NCBI GenBank assembly: GCA_024690405.1
Contig: JAILCU010000068.1
Span: 1 to 38,790 of the forward strand
Reading direction: 5' to 3'
DNA from: Bacteroidales bacterium
GTDB lineage: Bacteria > Bacteroidota > Bacteroidia > Bacteroidales > Bacteroidaceae
DNA: 38,790 nucleotides
Shown: piece by piece, positions 32,135 to 38,790 of the stretch
How the letters are laid out: each line of letters starts with the position of its first letter
Position numbering within the stretch: the first letter of the stretch is position 1
The notes under the pieces: generated by a model
Told to the model about the DNA's origin: nothing
Databases searched by the model: none
What the model saw: only the letters and a program-made list of their open reading frames with translations
Program-made: the position numbers and the translations under genes

Positions 32135-33832
32135 TCACTTAATTTCCAGTAGCATCTCGTCTACATTGGCACCTGGAGGTGTCATCGGAAGTACATTGTC
32201 TTCCTCCTTCACAGCGCATTGTAGCAAATACGGGCCATCGGTTGAGAGCATCTCAGCGATGGCCTCATTCAATTCTGCACGATCAACCACAGTTCGGGAA
32301 GGTATACCATATGCACTCGCAATCTTCTCATAGTCGGGGTTCATCATGGGCGTGAACGAATACCTATGGTTCCAGAACATCGCTTGCCACTGTCGGACAT
32401 TTCCTAAATAATTGTTGTTCAATAGGATAATCTTCACAGGAGCACCTTGTTCCATGATGGTGCCAAACTCTTGAATAGTCATTTGCAAACCGCCATCGCC
32501 AACAAACAAACAAACGGTGCGGTCTGGAGCGCCAAAAGTGGCTCCAATGGCCGCCGGCAGACCAAATCCCATTGTGCCGCAGCCGCCACTCGTGACGATA
32601 CTCCTTGGCTTGGAATATTGGAAATAGCGGGCGCCAAACATCTGGTTCTGACCAACATCTGTCACCAGTACGGCTTCATGATGCGAGGCCTCGCTCACAG
32701 CACGCACGACTTCTCCCATCAACAAAGGGCCTTCGGCGGGATGAATTGCGGGGTGGATCACCTTGACGTACTCACGTTCGGCATAGGGGGCAAAACCATC
32801 TATCCAACTTTGGTGCGTCGTGGGTTCTATCAGCGGCAACAATGCAGCCAGAGTTTCCTTGCAATTGCCCAGCACCTTGCAATCGGCATGAACAATCTTG
32901 CTGAGTTCAGATGGATCAATATCAAAATGGATGACTTTTGCCTGACGCGCATACGTGTTCAAGTTACCCGTCACCCGGTCATCAAAGCGCATTCCGATAG
33001 CTATAAGGACATCGCATTGATTGGTCATCACGTTTGGACCCAAATTACCATGCATGCCCAACATACCTTTGTTCAAGGGGTGGTCTGTGGGTAAGGCCGA
33101 AAGACCCAGCAGGGTGCAACCGGCTGGTATCTGGGCCTTTTCCAGTAACTCCCGTACTTCGGCTCCTGCACCGGCCAGTTCTACGCCCTGCCCTATCAAA
33201 GCAAAAGGCTTGACGGCGCCGTTTATCAATCGGGCTGCTTCTGCAATAGCATCTGGATTGGGCTTAGGCGATGGAACGTACGAACGGATGAAATCTACAT
33301 GAGCAGGTTCATAATTCACCTTTGCCACCTGGGCATTACGCGCAAAGTCGAGGACCACAGGACCAGGACGGCCACTGCTGGCAATGAAGAAAGCACGACT
33401 GACGGCCCAAGCCACGTCTTCGGCACGACGGATCTGATAGTTCCATTTCGATATAGGCTGCGTCATACCGACCACGTCCACCTCTTGAAAGGCGTCGGTG
33501 CCAAGCATGGCGGCGCCTACCTGACCACAAATCACTACAAGCGGAGTGGAGTCTATCATCGCATCAGCAACGCCGGTAACGGTATTCGTGGCACCCGGAC
33601 CGCTAGTCACAATCGCTACGCCTACTCGTCCGCTCACACGGGCATAACCTTGAGCCGCATGTACAGCGCCTTGCTCGTGACGGACAAGCACGTGGTTCAA
33701 TCTGTTCTTATGATCGTAAAGGGCATCATAAACTGGCATGATGGCACCTCCCGGGTAGCCGAAAAGCGTACTCACGCCTTCATTTTCCAGCGAGCGCATC
33801 AATGCTTCTGCACCTGTGATGTTTTCTTTCAT
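32135..33832 (-). CDS. ilvB: Acetolactate synthase, large (catalytic) subunit
   Basis: Thiamine-diphosphate enzyme that condenses two pyruvates, or pyruvate and 2-ketobutyrate: the first common step of valine, leucine and isoleucine synthesis. 565 residues. The catalytic Glu is E53 in VRHEQGAVHAAQGYAR, the ThDP/Mg motif is GDGGLQMTIQEFG ... NNNYLGNVRQWQ, and GYPGGAIMPVYDAL opens the fold. I chose ATG at 33832 (MKENITGAEAL): the frame opens at 33898 inside the promoter. The regulatory subunit gene ilvN, often next to ilvB, is absent on either side. The gene follows leuB and yraN on the same strand but has its own promoter. Confidence 0.95.
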   Translation of the reverse strand: MKENITGAEALMRSLENEGVSTLFGYPGGAIMPVYDALYDHKNRLNHVLVRHEQGAVHAAQGYARVSGRVGVAIVTSGPGATNTVTGVADAMIDSTPLVVICGQVGAAMLGTDAFQEVDVVGMTQPISKWNYQIRRAEDVAWAVSRAFFIASSGRPGPVVLDFARNAQVAKVNYEPAHVDFIRSYVPSPKPNPDAIAEAARLINGAVKPFALIGQGVELAGAGAEVRELLEKAQIPAGCTLLGLSALPTDHPLNKGMLGMHGNLGPNVMTNQCDVLIAIGMRFDDRVTGNLNTYARQAKVIHFDIDPSELSKIVHADCKVLGNCKETLAALLPLIEPTTHQSWIDGFAPYAEREYVKVIHPAIHPAEGPLLMGEVVRAVSEASHHEAVLVTDVGQNQMFGARYFQYSKPRSIVTSGGCGTMGFGLPAAIGATFGAPDRTVCLFVGDGGLQMTIQEFGTIMEQGAPVKIILLNNNYLGNVRQWQAMFWNHRYSFTPMMNPDYEKIASAYGIPSRTVVDRAELNEAIAEMLSTDGPYLLQCAVKEEDNVLPMTPPGANVDEMLLEIK

Positions 33833-33868
33833 CTTGCTTTTGTGTCTCTTTGTTTTTGAAAAACGCCG

Positions 33869-33899
33869 CAAAGTTACGATAAATCGCTGATACGACAAA
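33869..33899 (-). promoter_or_regulatory. Bacteroidetes-type promoter of ilvB
   Basis: On the minus strand TTTG (33899-33896), a 19-bp spacer and TAACTTTG (33876-33869). It places the start of the transcript near 33864, with a leader of about 30 nt to the ATG at 33832. Confidence 0.8.
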
Positions 33900-33949
33900 A
33901 AAAACGATGATTTTTAAGTGTTTATTCTATTTATCTCGCAGGCTCTTGC

Positions 33950-34312
33950 TCACCTCAACTCCCACACATTCTCATGCCAGCGAATCTCCGGCGCTTCATC
34001 GGGATCATGAACAACGACAGCAATTGCCGAATAGCGGACGGGCATCAACGAAGGATGTTCGTACTTCCATGCCATCATACATTTCCACATGAGCGCGCGT
34101 TTCCTGGCATCAATTGCGGCCTCCGCCAGCCATTCTTCGCCATGACGGGTCTTCACTTCCACGAAATGCAGGACCTCGTCCTTCTGAGCAACGATGTCTA
34201 TTTCTTTATGTGAACTGCGCCAATTGCGCTTTAGAATCTCAAAACCATGTTCTGTAAGATAACCTGCAGCGATATCCTCGCCCCACTTGCCGAATTCATT
34301 GTGACGGGCCAT
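33950..34312 (-). CDS. YraN/UPF0102 family endonuclease-like protein
   Basis: About 120 residues with the restriction-endonuclease-like core of the YraN family: GKWGEDIAAGYLTEHGFEIL, RNWRSSHKEIDIVAQ and HFVEVKTR, giving the D-ExK pattern of PD-(D/E)XK nucleases. The biological role of the family is not settled; Holliday junction resolvase similarity has been noted. I prefer ATG at 34312, whose A overlaps the last base of the leuB stop (TGATG), over GTG at 34315. It is thus translationally coupled to leuB. Confidence 0.88.
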   Translation of the reverse strand: MARHNEFGKWGEDIAAGYLTEHGFEILKRNWRSSHKEIDIVAQKDEVLHFVEVKTRHGEEWLAEAAIDARKRALMWKCMMAWKYEHPSLMPVRYSAIAVVVHDPDEAPEIRWHENVWELR

Positions 34313-35373
34313 CACTTCCTGCGTATATAATCCACAATCCAGGCGCCTACCTCACGGGTTCCATAATGTGCTCCGCCTTCGACCTGTATCTCTGGCGTAC
34401 GCACGTTGGCATCCAGGCTGGCATTCACGGCATCACGAATCAGTCGGCCCTCTGCTTCGAGATTAAAATATTCAAAGAGCATTGCAACACTGAGAATCTG
34501 TGCCAACGGGTTGGCAATATTCTGCCCCTTTGCCTGTGGCCAGGAACCATGGATGGGTTCAAAAACAGGCGTATGCTCACCCGTGGAAGCGGACGGCAGC
34601 AGACCCATCGAACCGGTGATGCACGAACCTTCGTCGGTGAGGATATCGCCGAAAGTGTTCTCCGTCACCATCACGTCAAAGAAACGAGGATCCTGAATCA
34701 TGCGCATGGCGGCATTATCCACGTACATGAAATCGGTCTCCACATCCGGATACTGGGGGGCCATCTCCTTGGCTATCTGGCGCCACAAGCGGCTCGAAGC
34801 CAGCACATTGGCCTTATCCACCACCGTCAGGTGCTTGCGACGACGGCGGGCATAGTCATAGCCAACGCGCAAAATGCGCTCCACCTCGGGACGGGAATAG
34901 AAATTGGTATCATAGGCTTTCTCGTTATCCTGGTATTTCTCGCCGAAATACATTCCGCCCGTCAGTTCGCGGATACAGATGAAGTCTGCACCACGAACCA
35001 GTTCATCCTTCAACGGCGATTTATGGATCAGACAATCGAAGGTCTCCACAGGGCGCACATTGGCATACAGGCCTAGTTTCTTGCGCATGGCCAGCAAGCC
35101 TTGCTCCGGACGGACCTTGGCCGTAGGATCATTGTCAAACTTAGGATCACCAACGGCCGAGAAGAGCACAGCATCAGCGCGCATGCACGCCTCAAAGGTC
35201 TCCTCGGGGAACGGATCGCCCACCTTGTCGATGGCGTCGGCACCGCAAATAGCATATTCGTAAGTCACCTCATGACCGAATTTCTCGGCCACGGCAGTCA
35301 TCACATTCACTCCTTGTTCGCTGATTTCCGGTCCGATACCATCGCCGGCCAGCACTGCAATCTTAAAATTCAT
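34312..35373 (-). CDS. leuB: 3-isopropylmalate dehydrogenase
   Basis: NAD-dependent oxidative decarboxylation of 3-isopropylmalate in leucine synthesis, 353 residues, normal length. Family blocks are GDGIGPEI near the N-terminus, the substrate-binding ANVRPVETF and [11 protein letters not shown], the metal-binding [19 protein letters not shown] and the coenzyme-binding [21 protein letters not shown] at 35373 gives [16 protein letters not shown]. It forms a unit with yraN and is followed by ilvB. The other leu genes are not in the window. Confidence 0.96.
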   Translation of the reverse strand: MNFKIAVLAGDGIGPEISEQGVNVMTAVAEKFGHEVTYEYAICGADAIDKVGDPFPEETFEACMRADAVLFSAVGDPKFDNDPTAKVRPEQGLLAMRKKLGLYANVRPVETFDCLIHKSPLKDELVRGADFICIRELTGGMYFGEKYQDNEKAYDTNFYSRPEVERILRVGYDYARRRRKHLTVVDKANVLASSRLWRQIAKEMAPQYPDVETDFMYVDNAAMRMIQDPRFFDVMVTENTFGDILTDEGSCITGSMGLLPSASTGEHTPVFEPIHGSWPQAKGQNIANPLAQILSVAMLFEYFNLEAEGRLIRDAVNASLDANVRTPEIQVEGGAHYGTREVGAWIVDYIRRK

Positions 35374-35420
35374 TGTGTTTTAGTGTCTTTTGAGTTTGAT
35401 TTATTCGTTGTTTTGCGGTG

Positions 35421-35450
35421 CAAAGTTACGAATAATTATCCGCTTACAAG
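35421..35450 (-). promoter_or_regulatory. Promoter of leuB
   Basis: On the minus strand CTTG (35450-35447, one change from TTTG), an 18-bp spacer and TAACTTTG (35428-35421). Predicted leader about 44 nt. Confidence 0.6.
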
Positions 35451-35674
35451 CATCTTTTTCCTATTTTCCATGCCTAAAGTTCCATTTTCTCATCGTTTTC
35501 AACCCTAGACCTCAAAAAGATGTTTGTTTGTACCCTCCCCTCCTTCCTCCACAAAGTCAACCACGGCTCGTTCCCCTTTCCTCCTTCCTCCACAAAGGAA
35601 ACCTCGGTTGGGTGGTCGGCATATTTGCCGACAATCGCCCCCTCTCTCAACCTGGGAAAACTTTCACCTCATCC
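35451..35674. other. Gap with C/T-rich direct repeats and a small hairpin
   Basis: Two related C/T-rich units with CTCCTTCCTCCACAAAG, at about 35538 and 35580, followed by GTCGGC-ATATTT-GCCGAC at 35615-35632. The hairpin lies downstream of the SNF2 gene and could mark its 3' end, though no T-run follows. The units recall the 30-bp units in the P-type ATPase gene. Confidence 0.45.
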
Positions 35675-38035
35675 TCATAATTTTAGCGCCGCTAACAACT
35701 CGGCAGCCTTGCGTCTCGTATCCTCGTCGGCCATCAGCAATTCCGACAGATTCGTGCTCAAGCGTTGCAGCAAGCCACCTCCTGCGGCCTGTTGTGCAGT
35801 GCCTGTTTCTGTCTGTGGTTCCTTGGCGCCCGCCGTCTCCGTCACTTTTGCCTCAGTCTTCTTCGCCTCCGTTCCCTCATCGAACGCCAGCATCTTCTGC
35901 GTAGGCACGCGTCGCAGCGGTTGCTCCTCATCCTGCACCGAGATACTTTTCACAGATTCCGTCGAGTCGTCCGACATATAATCATGAAGTCCCGTCAGCA
36001 ACTTATCGAAATGGTCGGAAGAGAGGAAGACAGCATCTTCGCCCCCATCCAGCACACCCTCAAAAAGTGAGGTCTTGAAGCGCAGCCGCGAGAGCATATC
36101 CTCCTCGATAGTGCCGGCTGAAATCAGGTTGATGACCTCGACACCCCGTTGCTGACCTATCCGATGGATGCGACCGACGCGCTGCTCCAGTACCGCCGGG
36201 TTCCACGGCATATCCAAGTTAATGACGATATTGGCCGTCTGAAGATTCAGTCCTACCGACCCGGCGTCCGTAGAGAGGAACACGCGGATCTGCTCGTCGC
36301 TCTGAAAGGCTTCTATGCGTTCCTTGCGCTCACGCGAGGGTACATTCCCATGCAGGTACACAAATTCCACCCCGCTCTGTTCCAACTCCTGTGCAACCAG
36401 TCGCGTCATACGTTCCCATTGACTAAAGATGACCACCTTCGAGCCCTCCGCGATCAGTTCGTCCTGCGGTCGCTCACCATTTACCGTTACGCCACACTCG
36501 TCCAGGATATTCATCACCTCCTCCACCTTCGTATCATACCGGCTGTGCTCGTCCAACAGGAAGAGACTGTCACATGCCATACGCATCTGCTGCAAGGTCA
36601 ACAGCAACTGCCGACGGTCCATCTCCGAGAGGAAATGCTGCCGATGCCACTTCGACACCAGACGAGCCGCCTGCATCTTCAACTGACGATGCACGTCCTG
36701 CTGCTCGTCGGTCATCGGCACAAACAGGTTTTTGTCAATGCGGACGGGCAGTTGCAGCATCACCTCTTCCTTGCGCCTGCGGATCATTGTCGACTGCATG
36801 CGCGCCGAGACCTCTGAGAGATGGCGGTAACCGATGGTTCGGCCCTCGCCGTCCACCACGATATATTTATCCCGGAAGAGATAGTAGGGAGCCAGCAAGT
36901 ACTGGTCCACGAACTCCACGATGCTGTACAACTCCTCCAGGCGGTTCTCCAGCGGTGTGCCGCTGAGTATCAAGGCATAGCGCGACACGATCCTGCGAGC
37001 AGCACGTGAGATCTGCGTGTTCCAGTTCTTCAGGCGCTGCACTTCATCCAGGATGAGCATGTCCACGCTCAGACCTTTCTGGTCGAGGATATTGTTGTAA
37101 GAGGCAATCTTGAAAAAGGCATCGCTGTCCAGTTGGGCCCGACGGATCTCAGCACTTCCCTCCACCACCAGCACCTTGGCATCGGTGAAGCGTTCCACTT
37201 CGCGCTTCCATTGGTATTTCAAGGTAGTCGGACACAAGATGAGCACATTGCCGACAAAACCTTCGCGCCGCAGCAACTCGGCCGTAGCAATCGCTTGCAC
37301 CGTCTTGCCCAAGCCCATCTCGTCGGCAAGGATTGCCCTGCCCGCACGGGCCGCAAAGCGGACGCCCTCTTTCTGATAAGGATAGAGTTTCGTATGCAGC
37401 AGACCATCAAGCGCCTCATCGGTGTATTTCTCATCCACCGCCTTCCTCCTGACGATGGCCTCGCGCTGTTCCAGGATAAAGTCCAAGGCATCCTGATAGC
37501 AGCGGAAACCATCGTCGATGGTCCTAGCCTGACTCAGGAATTCGCCAAAATGTTCAAAAGCCTTGGGGAACAGCGTGTCCAGGACATCAAAGTACTTGGC
37601 CGCCAACGTACGGAACTCCTTTTCGTGGGCCGTGCCGATTCTTATTTTCACCTGACGCTCGTTGCCGCGATAACTCAGATACACACTCGTGTAGGCCGGC
37701 AAGTCCCAATGGATGCGCTTGTGGTGGTCGGCTATCCATTGCCGCGCGGCCTCGATATGTTTGCACGTTCCTAGTTGCGAGGTTTTGAAGTCCATGCATT
37801 CACAGTAGTTCCACGGACTCTTGGCACCACGGAACACCACCTTGTACACGCCGCCCGACTTCGGGCTCGTCACACGGTATTCTCCGGGATTGTAACGTTC
37901 GCTCATGCACTCCACCTGCAGGTCGTCGCGACTGGCCTGCTGCATGCGCAACATCACCTGCCAATCCTCCAGCGAGAGGTCGTCGGGTTTTACTAGATGG
38001 TTGATCTTATGTTTGGGCAAATCTGCATACTTCAT
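35675..38035 (-). CDS. SWIM-zinc-finger SNF2 family helicase
   Basis: A 786-residue Swi2/Snf2 ATPase that acts on DNA-protein complexes. Domain order: SWIM zinc finger at 78-93 (CEC ... CKH), then the helicase core with Walker A DEMGLGKT (K244), Walker B LILDEVQ (330-333, DEVQ in place of DEAH) and SGTPLENRLEELYSI, followed by the second RecA lobe ending in LSTDAGSVGLNLQTA, the QRVGRIHRIGQQRGV motif VI and the post-motif. The last 100 residues are low-complexity, rich in Glu, Thr and Ala, followed by a short helix. SWIM plus SNF2 is a known bacterial arrangement, but its substrate is not established. It could act in transcription recycling, like RapA. Confidence 0.92.
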   Translation of the reverse strand: MKYADLPKHKINHLVKPDDLSLEDWQVMLRMQQASRDDLQVECMSERYNPGEYRVTSPKSGGVYKVVFRGAKSPWNYCECMDFKTSQLGTCKHIEAARQWIADHHKRIHWDLPAYTSVYLSYRGNERQVKIRIGTAHEKEFRTLAAKYFDVLDTLFPKAFEHFGEFLSQARTIDDGFRCYQDALDFILEQREAIVRRKAVDEKYTDEALDGLLHTKLYPYQKEGVRFAARAGRAILADEMGLGKTVQAIATAELLRREGFVGNVLILCPTTLKYQWKREVERFTDAKVLVVEGSAEIRRAQLDSDAFFKIASYNNILDQKGLSVDMLILDEVQRLKNWNTQISRAARRIVSRYALILSGTPLENRLEELYSIVEFVDQYLLAPYYLFRDKYIVVDGEGRTIGYRHLSEVSARMQSTMIRRRKEEVMLQLPVRIDKNLFVPMTDEQQDVHRQLKMQAARLVSKWHRQHFLSEMDRRQLLLTLQQMRMACDSLFLLDEHSRYDTKVEEVMNILDECGVTVNGERPQDELIAEGSKVVIFSQWERMTRLVAQELEQSGVEFVYLHGNVPSRERKERIEAFQSDEQIRVFLSTDAGSVGLNLQTANIVINLDMPWNPAVLEQRVGRIHRIGQQRGVEVINLISAGTIEEDMLSRLRFKTSLFEGVLDGGEDAVFLSSDHFDKLLTGLHDYMSDDSTESVKSISVQDEEQPLRRVPTQKMLAFDEGTEAKKTEAKVTETAGAKEPQTETGTAQQAAGGGLLQRLSTNLSELLMADEDTRRKAAELLAALKL

Positions 38036-38108
38036 TCTTTTGGGGCTTTATTGTTATTTAGTACCGCGAATCATTCTACCGGCACTTTTCTATGTTATTT
38101 TAATGCCA

Positions 38109-38116
38109 CAAAGATA
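38109..38116 (-). promoter_or_regulatory. -7 element of the SNF2 promoter
   Basis: TATCTTTG on the minus strand, a full match, giving a leader of about 70 nt. No TTTG at -33. Confidence 0.5.
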
Positions 38117-38212
38117 CAAAAAAATTCCCAAGGAGTCCGTCTTTATCCTACTTTTTATGACGGTTTAGCCCTTAAATAAGCATTTCCACACTCTAAATTG
38201 CCCCTGACAATC

Positions 38213-38302
38213 TCACATCCGCTTCCCGGCAGGGACCCTGTATAAGGTTACTCTGCCATAGGTCTTACGGTCGCTTACGATCTTTTCTTCGAGGAAATTC
38301 AT
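38213..38302 (-). other. Possible 29-codon frame or gene remnant
   Basis: An ATG-to-TGA frame reading MNFLEEKIVSDRKTYG and ending in PAGKRM. It has a credible protein-like composition, and its first half faintly resembles the N-terminus of xanthine phosphoribosyltransferases, but it stops after 29 residues and lies beyond the terminator at 38326-38365. It may be a remnant or chance. Confidence 0.2.
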
Positions 38303-38325
38303 CAAATCCAGGGTTCCTTATATAA

Positions 38326-38365
38326 ACCAGTTCAGCAAACACCTACTGGTATTTGCTGAACTGGT
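38326..38365 (-). terminator. Stem-loop terminator overlapping the stop codon
   Basis: Two perfect 14-bp arms, ACCAGTTCAGCAAA and TTTGCTGAACTGGT, around a 12-nt loop, followed on the minus strand by TTATATAAGG. The 5' arm consists of the last codons of the small gene at 38343-38528 and the stop codon lies in the loop, so ribosomes could influence folding. The U-run is short, so its strength is uncertain. Confidence 0.6.
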
Positions 38366-38528
38366 ATTGCTTGCGCAACGTTTCCTTCTCGCTATCGCTA
38401 AGGCTGGTGAAGTACGCCTTCCACCCTGGACAGAAGTTGATATGCCAACGCCAGAAGCGTCCTAACAGCGATTGCGGATTCTTGTCGTAATTTGCTCTCA
38501 GTTTGCAATTCTCACATTGATGTGCCAT
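38343..38528 (-). CDS. Small Cys-rich conserved protein of unknown function
   Basis: A 61-residue protein beginning MAHQCENCKLRANYD, with a CxxC pair and then RFWRWHINFCPGWKAY, whose His and Cys could complete a zinc site. I recall similar short proteins in Bacteroidales but know no function. Composition (Trp, aromatic, basic) and the intact frame support a real gene, as does the stem-loop terminator that overlaps its end. Start ATG at 38528 lies directly beside a short-word repeat tract, and I found no promoter there. Confidence 0.7.
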   Translation of the reverse strand: MAHQCENCKLRANYDKNPQSLLGRFWRWHINFCPGWKAYFTSLSDSEKETLRKQYQFSKYQ

Positions 38529-38530
38529 TG

Positions 38531-38650
38531 TTTGTAAGTTCTTAAGTTTGTAAGGTTGTAAGGTTGTAAGTTCTTAAGTTCTTAAGTTTGTAAGTTCTTG
38601 AAGTGTCAAGCGACTAAAGGTCGCCCCCAAGTTCTTACAAACTTAAAAAC
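38531..38650. repeat. GTAAGTTCTTAAGTTT short-word tract with inverted end
   Basis: Units GTAAGTTCTTAAG, GTAAGGTT (twice) and TTCTTAAG (twice) at 38531-38597. After a unique segment (AAGTGTCAAGCGACTAAAGG) the inverted form CTTACAAACTTAAAAACT appears, so AAGTTTGTAAG / CTTACAAACTT can pair across about 50 nt. Confidence 0.6.
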
Positions 38651-38742
38651 TGAGCCCACTTTAAAAAGTCAGGCGTATTAAAATTGTTTGCTTTTGGACT
38701 AAAATATTTTCAATTTTATGCCGATTTCTGGAATATTTTTTG

Positions 38743-38750
38743 TACCTTTA
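38743..38750 (+). promoter_or_regulatory. Possible -7 element for the right-edge gene
   Basis: TACCTTTA, one change from TAnnTTTG, 24 nt before an ATG at 38775. No clear TTTG at -33. Confidence 0.35.
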
Positions 38751-38774
38751 CATCATCAAACAGACAATAAGAAG

Positions 38775-38790
38775 ATGTTCAAGAAGACAG
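38775..38790 (+). CDS. Start of a gene cut by the window edge
   Basis: ATG after an A/G-rich leader (AATAAGAAG), reading M-F-K-K-T before the window ends. Position after a promoter-like element suggests a gene; the product cannot be told. Confidence 0.35.

Overview
The window looks like chromosomal DNA of a Bacteroidales bacterium, most likely in or near Prevotellaceae. Three things support this. Promoters repeatedly match the Bacteroidetes form (TTTG, about 19-21 bp, TAnnTTTG). The gene set is typical: GH51 arabinofuranosidase with a signal peptide, M49 dipeptidyl peptidase III, S9 peptidase, a NagB-like/PIG-L fusion, and an outer-membrane barrel with a carboxypeptidase-like N-terminal domain. 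The intergenic DNA carries short, GC-rich and TTTAAG-type repeats. The species call is inference; no rRNA, tRNA, phage, plasmid or CRISPR sequence was seen.

Layout. 0.2-7.2 kb (all minus strand): aquaporin Z, a UvrA paralogue, a GHL10-type glycosyl hydrolase-like exported protein and mannose-6-phosphate isomerase. 7.4-11.4 kb (plus): a small outer-membrane barrel, a NagB-like/PIG-L fusion whose NagB half has lost its catalytic residues, and an exported TPR protein whose N-terminus lies in repeat DNA. 11.7-20.5 kb (minus): purA, a Fur-family regulator with a dyad over its promoter, a nitrilase-family amidase, then the tightly packed araC-like / DPP III / AlkD-like group, and a 897-residue coiled-coil protein with a central Rad50-type zinc hook but no ATPase halves. 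20.7-23.2 kb (plus): GH51 arabinofuranosidase. 23.4-25.9 kb (minus): S9 peptidase. 26.0-32.05 kb (plus): a PMCA-type Ca2+ P-type ATPase with a repeat insertion, closely followed by a large outer-membrane barrel protein. 32.1-38.0 kb (minus): ilvB, yraN overlapping leuB, and a SWIM/SNF2 helicase. 38.2-38.8 kb: a small Cys-rich protein ending in a stem-loop terminator, and the start of a further plus-strand gene at the edge.

Working together: ilvB and leuB belong to branched-chain amino acid synthesis; the GH51 enzyme, the PIG-L fusion and manA handle sugars; the two exported or cellular peptidases degrade oligopeptides; uvrA, the AlkD-like protein, the SNF2 helicase and YraN concern DNA. Most units appear to have their own promoter.

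The most unusual material is (1) the ATPase-less zinc-hook coiled coil, (2) the NagB pseudoenzyme fused to a deacetylase domain, (3) a MITE-like repeat family with terminal inverted repeats in the gaps at 1.1, 10.2 and 11.5 kb, one end forming the 3' end of uvrA, (4) a 28-bp tandem duplication that sets the start of the TPR gene, and (5) a four-copy 10-residue repeat inside the nucleotide-binding domain of the P-type ATPase. I found no clear new defence or mobile system.
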